A stretch of DNA of 64,000 bases from Dipteris shenzhenensis (Eukaryota; Polypodiophyta; Polypodiopsida; Gleicheniales): the NCBI GenBank assembly GCA_047967505.1, contig CM106540.1; one strand, written 5' to 3'. A program made the translations under genes and the position numbers. The notes below the pieces were generated by a model. The model had not been told where the DNA came from. It saw nothing but the letters and a program-made list of their open reading frames with translations, and did not search any database. Below, in pieces: positions 9,697-20,070 of this stretch; position 1 is the stretch's first letter; the number at the start of each line of letters is the position of its first letter.

Positions 9697-12324
9697 GGTG
9701 CAAACAATGTACTCAAAAGTGTCCTGAAAAACTCTGTATGAATCAACTGCAAATACATTGAAGATGCTAAGTGAAATCTCTGTACCGTCGGTGAAGATAG
9801 AGCTGCAATATATAGGATCTGATCTGTGTTACAAGGCTTGTGGCAATGATGCCGGGAATAGCAAGAGGCTTTACAAGGCTGAAAAAATGATGTGCACGAT
9901 GCCGTGAGATAGCCAAATAGGCTTTACAATGATGGCATGTGTGTGTGAAATCAAGTGCTATCTGCCCACTGGATCAATCTGCAATGCCTCTGAACTCTGA
10001 AGTCTGCTCACTGAACTGATGAACGTAAGGTTTCAGGTAATGTAATGATGTGAAATCGGATGTGAGCGTATGGACTGACTCCGAGTAGGTACTAGTCGGG
10101 AATTTCGGGCATGGCTTAGATTGGCAACTTGGGGAATTCAAAGCGTCCCCTCTATGGCGATCTAGTCTACTCTGATCTAGATCTAAACCAACCGTCGATT
10201 GATGAAAGAGCAGCAAATAATTCCTTTTCTTTTGTTCTTTTTAAGTGCTGGGTCAGATGCGTCGATGTAGAGGCAAATGTGCGTGAAGGAAGTGGTTTTG
10301 TCGGCGAGGCTCAAATGTGAGTGTAACTTGCACCGAAATGTGTGCATGATGTAACGAGCGCATAGAGCATGAAAAACTGAGCGACTTTCCTTTTTGGAGC
10401 ACCCTCAAATTCTTCCTGGATCAAGAGATACGACTTGATCTAGGTGGAGGGGCAAAAGGAGTGCAAATGGTGCTCAATGATGATGTGTCACTGTGAGTCA
10501 CATGCAGTGATGATGTGGCACTGTGCTTAGCAAGAGGTATGCCAGTGAAGCTCTGTGCTGAGGTGGCAGGAGTGTGCACATGCAGTGTGTAGAGACTGTG
10601 CCTGCAGGGGTCAGTGATGACTGGATTGCTGAGGTGGCAGTGCTGAGGTGGCACAGATGATGTCAGCAGGGTGATGTGGCAATGCTGACGTGGCACTGAT
10701 GACGTGTCAAGTGACGTGGTAGTCGGTGGTGATGTGGCAATCGATGATGACATGGCAATCGATGATGATGTGGCAGTCAGTGATGATGTGGCAGAGGATA
10801 AGATAGCTACACGTGGCACATCCGGGTGCCTGATGACGTGGCAATTGGAGGTAAGGTTGCCACATGGCAAAACGCTATCTGCCACGTGTCGAAACGCGAG
10901 GCACCGGAATCTACCCAAGATTCTGACGGAATCTTGGAGATTCCGTCGTCTTCTCCGATGATGGAGGCTGCAAAGTTGGGAAAGTCTGAAGGCTTGGCGT
11001 TGTCCGAGGAGGAGCCGTCGGTGTTGGCGTTGTCCGCTAGTTTTGTAGATGACTTCAATGAAAGGAGCAGCTTGTGGATGCTGAAGCGCCAAGGCTGCAT
11101 ACGAGGGTGCTGTGGCTTTGTTGGTGGCTACTCGCCGTGAGGCTTGGAGGCGGTTGAGCCTAGAGCTTAGGAGAAGCCCGTGCTAGCTCATGGGAGTCGG
11201 TCGATCGTTCGAGGGAGATCTACTGGAGATGCAGTTCGTGGGAGCCGTTTATCCGTGAGCACTGTAATCGCTCATCGTTGATGGAGCCAGGAGGCTTGGA
11301 GCCACTTTGTTGTAGACGAGAGGCGAGGCAGACGCTAGCCGATGCTGCTGGAGCCACTTTGTTGATGGAGCTGGCCGAGAAGCTGCCTAGTTGTAGCTTC
11401 TCTGCTGCTTCTTGTTGAAGCAGTCGCCTTGGATATCTTAGCTGAGTCACCTTGGAAGCTTGAGTCGACTGTAGAGGCTTTAGATGGGCTGGCGGCTCGC
11501 GTTGATTACTGAGTCTATGGAGACATCGTAAAGAAGTCTTTCAAGGAGATAGGCTTGCCTTGACTCGACCGTAGAAGCCTTAGCTATAGGTTCTCTGGAA
11601 CACTCGAAGTCTTTGTTGGAAGTGCTGTGTTGCATGCTTGTGTGCTTGCGAGGAGTAGAGTCCATCGGTGGAGCAACTGCGTTACGTGCTTGGCCATCGG
11701 CTGGTTGGAGCTAGCTCGTGGAGGAAGGCTACGGTCAACACCACAGACCTCTCAACATGGCCGATCTTGCCAAGCTCAACAATGGAGCTATCGGATCCGG
11801 TGGCACGGCTGCATGCAGGCTGCACTGAATAGAGCCTCTCTATGGAGGTCCGATTGGAGGTAGTACTATAGTCGTGGATGTCCATTGAAGGAGGCGACTC
11901 AATGCTTGTGATTGTTTGTGGAGTAGGAGCTTTGGATGCTTTCTTGCTTGCGAAGCATGCTAAAGAGGTCACGGGCATTCATTGGAGGCTGTTGGGAGCT
12001 TTGCAAGGCTCGTTGTCGGCCGTTTCTTAGCTACAGATCTTACTCCTCTCTCTTACACTCCCTAAAAGCTCTTAAAGATAGATTTCCTCTCGGAAATCTC
12101 AGGAACTCTCCCTCTCTCGCAAGAAGCTCTCAAAGAACTCACTAAGTCTCTCAACAAATCTATTGCAAAACAAAGAAGAATCTCAATGAACGGAAATTTC
12201 TATCATCAACGGAATGAAAGAATGCTCACTCAACGGAAGTTTCTCTCACGGAAGAGAAAACTCGATCTCAATCTCTATCTCACTCTCACAAGGTGGATGG
12301 CGCCTCAACGGAAGGCAAAACCAT
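9697..12324 (-). other. long leader of Copia B (5' untranslated region)
   Basis: About 2.6 kb lies between the primer site and gag, far longer than the few hundred bases usual for Copia. Open frames exist on both strands (for example 10421-11092 minus, 223 codons) but are low complexity with no known domain. A degenerate GATGATGTGGCA repeat occupies about 10690-10800. Much of the leader is homologous to 17870-20070. Shared blocks include the CTCTATGG-containing block, TTTTTAAGTGCTGGGT, the AGATACG block and a GGAGATTCCG block. Confidence 0.75.
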
Positions 12325-12336
12325 GCTCTGATACCA
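12325..12336 (-). promoter_or_regulatory. primer binding site of Copia B
   Basis: The minus strand reads TGGTATCAGAGC directly next to the 5' LTR. It is complementary to the 3' end of plant initiator tRNA-Met, which primes minus-strand DNA synthesis in most plant Copia elements. Confidence 0.95.
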
Positions 12337-12593
12337 TGACAAAATATGAAGAGGGGAGAGGAGAAGAGTGGAGATGAGGAGAGAGGGCACAGCTAGAGAG
12401 CACACCACAAATGACTAACTGTACACTAGAATTAGTTGAAAAAATAGAATATATACAAACCCTTTTAGGGTTAGGGTTAGGGGATCTAACCCTTTCCTTT
12501 ATAGCACTCTATAAGGTTAGTGCTATGCACATATGATCACGTGATGGTGCTATGCACACATGATTACATGATGTTGAGCGTGAACTCTCAACA
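12337..12593 (-). promoter_or_regulatory. 5' LTR of Copia B with promoter-like motifs
   Basis: In transcription order (minus strand) it carries two near-identical blocks with TGTGCATAGCAC, one of them followed by the palindromic G-box CACGTG. Next come CTATAAAGG, a possible TATA box, and then telomere-like CCCTAACCCTAACCC. A second AT-rich element, GTATATATTC, follows. G-boxes bind bZIP and bHLH factors and telo-boxes are common in plant promoters. Whether these drive transcription is inference. Confidence 0.7.
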
Positions 12594-15219
12594 AACTGCT
12601 GATGCATAAGGAACCTTGGCCATCATGGCCCTTTCCTCATCTGATTCGGGACTATCTGTATGACTCAGTTTCACATATGGAGGCAATGGAGTACTCACTG
12701 CCTTCCCCCCCTCCATATTGAAACGCTGCAATACTTTTGTAACATACTCTTTTTGTGAGAGCCAAAGGAGTTTCCTGCTCCGATCACGCGTGGTGCGCAT
12801 ACCAAGAATATGACCTGCAAGTCCCAAATCCTTCATATCAAAGGCCTCATGCAACTTGGCCTTTAATGCATCTAGCTCATAAGTATTCTTGCTAGCCAAT
12901 AGCATATCATCCACATATAGTGCCAAGATTATCAGGCTATTATCCTTAGCCCTTTTAGTGTAGAGGCAGTGATCAATTTCACTCCTTCTAAAACCTTGGG
13001 ACCGAATGAAAGCATCAAACTTCTGATACCATTCTCTAGGTGCTTGCTTAAGACCATAGAGACTCTTCTTCAGCTTGCAAACTAAATGCTCTTTGCCCTT
13101 TTCTTCAAAGCCTTCCGGCTACACCATGTAAATTTCCTCATGCAAATCCCCATGCAAGAAAGCTGTCTTGACATCCATCTGCATAAGCTCCATATCCTCT
13201 GATGCCACTAGTCCAAGCATGCATCTAAGTGTGGTCATTTTCACAACCGGAGAGAATATCTCATCAAAGTCCACACCCTTCTCTTGCTTGAACCCTTTAG
13301 CAACCAAACGGGCCTTGTACCTAGGCACGTCATCACTTGTGACCTTCATTTTGTAGACCCATTTACATGGCAATGCTTTCTTTCCATGTGGCAAAGAAAC
13401 CAAGTCCCAAGTCTTATTCTTCATAAGTGAACTCATCTCTGATTGCATAATAGCATACTCCCACTTGCGTTGATCCTCACGCATCATAGCCTCTCTGTAG
13501 CAAGAAGGCTCCCCGCAATCAGTAAGCATCACATAGTCTCTACCCTGGAACAAACCTATCAGGTGGTCTAGACACTCTAGATGATCTTCTCAAAGGAATT
13601 TCAGCTTGCTGTCCCATTTGCATATCAGCCACATTTGGCTCATTATTTCCACCAATAGATGATTCATCATCTACCCTTGATTGTATACCTGTGGGAGTAC
13701 TTGGTGGTACCATTTCTTGCACATTTGGTGCATGGACAGCTTGCTGTCTATCAACATATGCAAGTGGATTCACATCCTGGAAAGTGATTCTCCTCATTTC
13801 CACATCCCTCATGGGTGCCTTATGCATCTTCTTCTCATTGAAGACCACATCATGGTTGCGTATGATCTTCTTTGCTTCTGGATCCCAGAGACAATAGCCC
13901 ATCTCTCCACTTTCACCATAACCTAGAAAGATGCGTTTCCTAGACTTAGGATCTAGCTTCTTTCGAAGCTCTTTTGGCACATGTGCATATGCCTCACACC
14001 CAAATATACGCAAATGAGAGTAAGAGGGCTTCTTGCCACTCCATGCCTCTTCAGGAATACCACCATCCAAACTCTTACTAGGTGATCTATTGATCACATG
14101 CACTGCAGTCTTCATTGCCTCAGCCCAAAAACCACCAGAAAGACTTGCATTGGAAAGCATGCATTGCAATCTTTCTTGAATGGTACGATTCATCTTTTCT
14201 GCAACTAGATTTTGCTCTGGAGTACGAGGGGATGTGAGCTCCCTCTTAATCCCACGTGTATCACAGAAATGCTGAAAGTCATGAGAGAGATACTCTCCAC
14301 CATTGTCAGTCCGTAGGCATTTAAGCGTTCTACCTGACTGATTTTCAACCAAGGCCAGCCATTTCTGAAATACCTGGAATACATCACTCTTCTGAGCTAT
14401 AGCATAAGCCCACACTTTCCTAGTTGCATCATCAATGAATGTCACATAGTATTCGGCCCTGCCTAATGACCGTGTAGGCATGGGACCACATACGTCTGAA
14501 TGCACCAAATCAAGCATTTCAAACTCTTTCTTTCCCCTTTTATGGGCTGATTTAGTCTGCTTCCCATAGAGACAGTGCTCACAAAATTCAAAATCAGAGA
14601 AACTCAAATGCGGTACATAACCCAAACGGCATAAGAGTTTCATTCCATTCTGGCTCATGTGCCCCAACCTGCAATGCCACAAAGAAGTGCTTGGCTGCTC
14701 GGTTATTGCAACAACATGATCAAATACCCCTGATACATGTAAGGGATACAAAGTCCCACACTTGGCACCCCTGGCCAAAAGCATAGAGCCCTTCTGAATT
14801 TTCCAACTCTGAAAGCCAAAAGTGGTGTGAAAACCAGCATCATCTAGCTGACCCACTGAAATAAGACTCTTGGTCAGCTTAGGCACATGTCTCACATGTT
14901 TCAAAACAAATGCAGACCCATTTGCAAAAGAAAACTTAATGTCACCTGCTCCCACTATGTCACATGCATAGTCATTTCCAAGATGCACACAACCTGTCTT
15001 TCCACTGTCATAAGTGGAGAACCATTTCCTATGGGGAGTAACATGGAATGAAGCACCAGAATCCAAAATCCAATCCTGGGAATATGCATCATCTGAAGTG
15101 GTAAGCAACTCTGTAGATAAACTAGACATGAAGAGAACATCATTGTCACTATCATGTGTGACTGTATTGATCTCCTCGATCTTCACTTTTCCTTTGTCCT
15201 CCCTTGGACTCTCTTCCTT
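12594..15219 (-). pseudogene. Copia A pol, 5' part: protease, integrase, most of RT
   Basis: In order: an acidic linker, the protease site DWILDSGASFHVT, the integrase zinc finger (HCRLGHMS with CEHCLYGKQ) and the integrase core (HSDVCG, FIDDATRKVW, EQNLVAEKMN). The C-terminal integrase region (LRIFGCEAYAHVP) and RT (WVYKMK, DVKTAFLHGDL, LYGLKQAPREW, ALYVDDMLLAS) follow. The first frame ends at 13540, where a frame change near 13545-13560 passes to the RT frame. A TAG at 13119 interrupts RT at a position where Gln is usual (IYM-x-PEGF). RT is cut at 12594 by element B and continues at 5153. A partial sister copy is at 51328-53287. Confidence 0.94.
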
Positions 15220-16023
15220 TTAATTTGCACCCCAATTTGCATTCTTTTTCTTATCCTTTTGCTCTCTTTTCAGCTTGTAGCAATCCTTTTTCATATGGCC
15301 CTTCTTGCCACAATGGTAACACTCAATGTTCCGTGCCTTGGATTTGCTACGAGACTTCCCTCTTTCTTGGGACTTCCCCCTGAACTGTGATCTACCCCTT
15401 TGCACATTTAAGGCTACATCCTGCTTGTTGCCATGCATAGACTTCCGTCTAATCTCCTCGGCCAACAAGCTACCCACAACATCATCAAATTTCAGTACTC
15501 CACCAGGTGCAGAGTTACTGACAGCTGTACGGAACGTATCCCATGAGGATGGCAATGAACATAAGAGAAATATTGCCTTAGTCTCCGCATCAAAATTCAT
15601 TTTCTGAGCCTGAAGTTGGCTGAAAATAATATTGAATTCATTCAAGTGAGAAGCAATGGAGACCCCTTCCTTCATCTGCAGCTCAAACAACCTCTTCATG
15701 AGGTAAACTTTATTAGAGGCAGTTTCCTTCTCATAAGTGGCACACAGTTTCTTCCACAAATCTTCCGTAGTCTGCTCATTTACTACTGTGAAATAAACTG
15801 ACTCTGCAAGATGAAGTCTAATAGTAGACTTTGCTAATGCATCCAACTCATTCCAATCATCCTCAGACATATTTGCGGGCTTAGCTTCAATCCCTGCCAA
15901 GGGTTTAATCTGCTTCTTTTGAATAAGCACATCCCTTATCTGTTCTTTCCACAAAGAAAAGTTTGTCCCATCAAACTTTTTAATGCTGAAAAACTCCTTT
16001 TCAGACATGGAAGAGGATGCCAT
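15220..16023 (-). CDS. Copia A gag
   Basis: Capsid protein of about 267 residues. The start at 16023 (MASSSMSEKEFFSIKKFDG) fits the family, because KFDGTNFSLWKEQI is the usual N-terminal gag block. Upstream codons in the same frame (to 16137) are open but unlike gag. Also present are LWKKLCATYEKETASNKVYL and the zinc knuckle CYHCGKKGHMKKDC. The frame ends at TAA 15220-15222. The codons after the stop, in the same frame, continue into the pol linker, and the sister copy A' has no stop at this point. Confidence 0.92.
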   Translation of the reverse strand: MASSSMSEKEFFSIKKFDGTNFSLWKEQIRDVLIQKKQIKPLAGIEAKPANMSEDDWNELDALAKSTIRLHLAESVYFTVVNEQTTEDLWKKLCATYEKETASNKVYLMKRLFELQMKEGVSIASHLNEFNIIFSQLQAQKMNFDAETKAIFLLCSLPSSWDTFRTAVSNSAPGGVLKFDDVVGSLLAEEIRRKSMHGNKQDVALNVQRGRSQFRGKSQERGKSRSKSKARNIECYHCGKKGHMKKDCYKLKREQKDKKKNANWGAN

Positions 16024-17438
16024 AATGCAAATAAAGCAAAATCCCAAATGGTAGTGCCTGCAAGAGAGAATCACACCAAATACCAGGCGCACCCAAATGT
16101 GTATGCCACAATAGAGTGAAATATCACCAAAACTCAAAGCTCAAAGCATCAAAAGATGCATCTAACTCATGTGCATATACTATGCATCCATATGAGCAAA
16201 TTTGGCCCAAAAGAAAATGCCAATAAGTGCCAAATGACTCAAGAATAAACACCGTCCACTGGCATATGCATCAATAATATCTCATCCAAGAGAGCATAGC
16301 ACTATCAGTGCATCACCTGCAATGTGTCAAAGCTGTCCCTCAGCATAAAATGGCATCCATGTGCAAAGCGTCCATAAAAATAGCATCCCACAAGGCAATT
16401 TGGGCCTATCAGCGCATCCAATAAGGACCGCAATGCATCCAAATGGCCTATAAATCATCCATTGCAACCCAATGCATACCACGAATGAGCACACACTGCA
16501 ACCAGAGTGATCTGCATAAGGTATGCTCAAGAAATCATAGTCCCACGGTAATGACCGCTATTGAAAATAGAACCTGAGATGCCTCAAAACATGGGCGCCA
16601 TTGCATAATCGGACTCGGCAAGAAAATCTGCAAATATCTCTCTTCTGCCAGAACTCCAAAATCCCAACCGATGAGTGAGAAATGGGAGTCAACACTTATC
16701 CACTGCCATGTGGCATAAATCTAAGGTTTCAAAACCTTAGAATGAAAAATGCATAACAGAGAGATGAAATCGAATACAGAGAAATCTATAACTCTGAAAA
16801 TCCTCCATCGAATCGCGCAAGAACTGATAGGTCGGGGTTTTTGGGCGTCCGGAATGCAATGGGACAAACGGTTTTGGAAACCGTGGTCTCAATCACTGGG
16901 TCCAACACACGGACTGAAAAACGTTTTTGGAAACAGAGCTGTTTGTAAACTTCACTGGAGTACGAATGATGAGCAACATAGAAGTTTTAGGACCTCCTGA
17001 GTCCACTAAAACTGACAGATCTGCAAATGGTTGCTCCAAACTTGAGTTCCAACACCCGGGCAAAAAACGCAGGAACTGACGCAGTGAGTCAGAAATCCAA
17101 TGAAATGACCCCAGATTCAAGAATGAAGATGTTTCCAAGCTCCTGAAGTGAAGTGGACACCAAAAGCAAGCAATAGTTGCCTCTACAAGTCAATATGGAG
17201 TCTCTGTCGTCGAACGGAACAGGGAAAAGCTCAAAAAACGACTTTTTCTTTGAAAACACTTAACAGGCTCTCAAAACCACTTCGCAAAGCCAAAGTGACT
17301 TTTCCAAAGGTTCCTCCAAGGTCTCTGCACACTCGGATGCAAGTAAAGTCGCCCACAAAGCTTCCCACAGAGCTTCTCCTTCCTCCCACAGAGCTGCTGA
17401 GCTTCAAGCATTCACGCACGCTCAGCTAGATCACCCGG
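16024..17438 (-). other. leader of Copia A
   Basis: About 1.4 kb between the primer site and gag, with no convincing coding frame. It is partly conserved in A' (52370-53287), including the block CATCCATATGAGCAAAT and the segment near GGGTCCAACACA, which supports element identity. Confidence 0.75.
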
Positions 17439-17450
17439 GCTCTGATACCA
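17439..17450 (-). promoter_or_regulatory. primer binding site of Copia A
   Basis: The minus strand reads TGGTATCAGAGC two bases after the 5' LTR. It matches initiator tRNA-Met and fixes the element's orientation. Confidence 0.94.
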
Positions 17451-17452
17451 GT

Positions 17453-17621
17453 TGAGAGTGATCTCAACGGAAGCAAGAACGGAAGAAGGAGAGAGAGAGA
17501 CAGAGAGCCACAAGTTTTGGTGGGTGCAGAACCACCCTAATCTTCTTTTTCATTCATTTATATATGTGTTTGAGTATTGTACATAACCGGGGTAAAGGCA
17601 CAGTGACCTTTAACCCCCACA
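17453..17621 (-). repeat. 5' LTR of Copia A
   Basis: A 169-bp LTR, one base different from 4291-4459. It is followed on the outside by AACAC (17622-17626). Confidence 0.95.
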
Positions 17622-17644
17622 AACACTGTAAAAGAGCTGCGGTC

Positions 17645-17831
17645 TAATTCATGCTAACATCTGAGGCATCTGCATTTGATCTGTCAAGGCCAATGAGGCT
17701 CGAGTCTGCATCATAGACTGGTACATACCCTATGGCAATAAATGGCTGAAGAAGGTTCTCTTTCCACTCACGGATCTCATCCAGAGTCATGATTGGTGTA
17801 TCATCAGCTGTGTGATGATAATAACTCCATG
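17645..17831 (-). repeat. direct repeat, copy 2 (copy 1 at 4031-4218)
   Basis: It encodes SWSYYHHTADDTPIMTLDEI and the following GYVPVYD and DSSLIGLDRS segments on the minus strand. The frame is open for about 60 codons up to a stop after SDVSMN. Similarity to copy 1 stops abruptly at CTCCATG on the 17.8-kb side. Confidence 0.85.
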
Positions 17832-17869
17832 AGCTGCCACTGGGGGGCTTACGCTAAATGGTCAAAACC

Positions 17870-20070
17870 AAGTCATGTGAGAACAAATATGTGCCAAGGA
17901 TCAAGCCTGTAATCAAATGATGACAACTGAGTGTTGAGCATAGCCAAGAGGTTGTACAAGGCTGATGTATGTGTAGGAAACCAATGCCAAAAGCAGTCAA
18001 CAAATGTGACTGTACATGGGTGGCATGTGTGCATGCAAAGGTGCAACAATCCTGAATCCGAGAGGAAGATCAATGCCAAGTGTCACTCTGAGGTGATGAA
18101 GTGCCAAATGCCAAGAGAACTAAACGAGTGTCAGATATGTGAATGTGTGCACCGATGATAGAACCGCATGGACTGATGGTGGTGGGAACTAATCGGGTAA
18201 TGTGGCATGGCGCTTGCTTGGCTTGGTGGAGTTAGATCTCCTCTATGGTGGTGCTAGTCTATAGCTAGACTACACATCGATGCGATAAAAGTAGCAAATG
18301 AATTTCATATTGATTCATTTTAAGTGCTGGGTGTGCTACTAAGGATCAAGAGGTGGCTCCGATGATGAGGATGCAATGATGCTGACCTGTGGAAATCTCA
18401 TATGTGAAATCTGATGTGACAAGTGCATAGAGCGCAAGTTGGCGAGCAATTTTGCTTTTTGGATCGCCTCCAAATTTCCCCTCAATCAAAAGATACGGCT
18501 CTTGGAAAGATTGGCCAAATTTTGATCCAAGGAGGGTCCAAAAGGATGAGGTGTGTTGGAGGGTGATGTGACAGACTGCTGGTCACATACAATGTGCCTA
18601 TGTGGCACTGTGCTTAGATGGCACTATTGACTGTGCTACTGATTGGGCAGCTGATGACTGTGCATGATGACATTGCACCTGTGGATAAGGTTGCCATGTG
18701 GCATAAAAGTAACTGACCCTCCTTACTCATGGTTAATTGAACCAAACCATGGTTAAATATGACCATGGCTAAACCCAAGGTGTGTTAACTCACCCTGGTC
18801 CAACCTTATATGCCATGTGGTAGAGAGCATAGAGACAAAATCTTAGGAGATTCCGACGAATCTCAGAGAGATTCTGTTCACCGTGAAACTTCATTGGAGG
18901 ACGGCCGTTTGAGTTGGAGTGGCAGAGGACTCTATTGTTAGAGAGGTCGAAGAGCCGCCTTTGAGAAAGAGCCGGTGAAGGATTGAGCTTGAGGCTCACT
19001 ATGAACCATTGAGGGTCGTAGGTGTCGGGAGGAGCTGCGGTGTAGATGCCTGGTCACCTTGCTTTCGGTGCTGCAGGGCCGTGAGTTGCTTATCGTCCTA
19101 TGTTGAATGCTGTATAGGCTAGTAGACACTCCAACCAGGCATCGTGCAGCTTTGGTCATCTGAGCAAGGTTACTCGTTTGCTGTGAGTCGATGAGCTGTG
19201 AGGAGCATAGGTGCTTGCTAGCTAGCTATGAGGGCGGCTGGAGGTCGTTAATGGAGGTGAGGCACTGGGCGAGTTGGAGAGCTCAGCGCAGGAGCTTGTG
19301 CTTTGGGCCATGGAGGCTATAAAGGGAGGCCCCTCACTGCTGCCACTGAGCCGCTTGACGTTGGACAGGTTTTGTTGGAGCTGTAAGTCATTGGAGAGGC
19401 AGGTTGAATGAGGCATTAAGTGCAGCTCGTTGAGGTTGGGCTTGGCGCTGAATATCAGGGCTGGCCGAGATGTTGGCCCAAGGCTTTAGACGGAGGCTTT
19501 TGCACGTCGTTGTGGAGAGGTCTGGCTTATTGATGCATTCGTCTACCGAGCCAACTAAAAAAGCTAGTCATTGAATGGGCACCGTGATTGCTACGTCACA
19601 TGCATTGATGGAGGCTAGCAATCATCGGCTGTCTGCGGGGGCTGTCCGTTTATTGATGGCATCAACATAAACTTCAGACTATGTTGTTGCTCTTTAGTTG
19701 TCGGTCATTGTGAGCTGAGTAGATGCTATAGAGGAGGCTCTGTCGTCCAGGAGGTCATTGAAGGAGGAAAGCTAAGGCATTGCATGTTTTCCTAAGGTGG
19801 TGCTATGTATGACTCCATTTGTGGAAGGAGCGGCTTGGACCGTCGCTTTGTAGACTTTGAATCTTTGAAGCATCTTGAGTTGCTCTGCTCGGTTGGGGCT
19901 ATGTAGAGCCGAAAGTAGAAACAGCAGGGAGCAGCTCGAAGAAATCTGTGAGGCAGATACTCAGCAGGAACCTTTTCTCGCACAAAAATCCTTTGAAAAA
20001 CTCTCTCAGAATAAGAGGATCTCTATCGACTCTATTTCTCACAACCTAAATGAAATCTCTCAAAGGTAAT
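17870..20070 (-). mobile_element. diverged copy of the Copia B leader, probable relic of a related element
   Basis: The sequence is colinear with the B leader (9800-12300), same orientation and block order. Examples are GAGGTTGTACAAGGCTG against GAGGCTTTACAAGGCTG, CTCCTCTATGGTGG against CCCCTCTATGGCGA, TTTTAAGTGCTGGGT in both, and a GAGATTCCG block in both. The far end (about 19990-20070) resembles the segment near B's primer site, but no LTR or primer site is seen there. Where gag would follow, the tandem HHTADD coding unit lies instead. It may be an element carrying a foreign reading frame, or a leader fragment placed next to an unrelated region. Confidence 0.6.

Larger units (their letters stand above)
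5154..12593 (-). mobile_element. Ty1/Copia LTR retrotransposon B, nested in A
   Basis: The LTRs are at 5154-5410 and 12337-12593, 257 bp each, starting TGACAAAATATG and ending CTCTCAACA, with one visible C/T difference. The target duplication AACTG is at 5149-5153 and 12594-12598. The primer site TGGTATCAGAGC abuts the 5' LTR (minus strand, 12325-12336). The polypurine tract TTGAGGGAAGG abuts the 3' LTR. It sits inside the RT/RNase H junction of A and is therefore younger. Total length is 7440 bp, including a leader of about 2.6 kb. It is not competent as it stands: two TAG stops and a one-base frame break in pol. Confidence 0.97.
4291..17621 (-). mobile_element. Ty1/Copia LTR retrotransposon A, split by element B
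   Basis: The LTRs lie at 4291-4459 (3') and 17453-17621 (5'). Each is 169 bp, starts TGAGAGTGAT and ends CCCCCACA in plus-strand reading, and they differ at one position (T/C at LTR base 16). The target duplication AACAC flanks the element at 4286-4290 and 17622-17626. The primer site TGGTATCAGAGC (minus strand, 17439-17450) matches initiator tRNA-Met. Next to the 3' LTR the minus strand reads TAAGTGGGAGGT, a polypurine tract. Gene order gag, protease, integrase, RT, RNase H makes it Copia. Without B the element is about 5.9 kb. It is defective: stops, a frame break and the insertion. Confidence 0.96.

Noticed and set aside
10421-11092. 223-codon minus-strand open frame in the leader of element B
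   Set aside because: Low-complexity Thr/Ser-rich sequence produced by the GATGATGTGGCA repeat. The frame is not conserved in the homologous stretch at 17870-20070.
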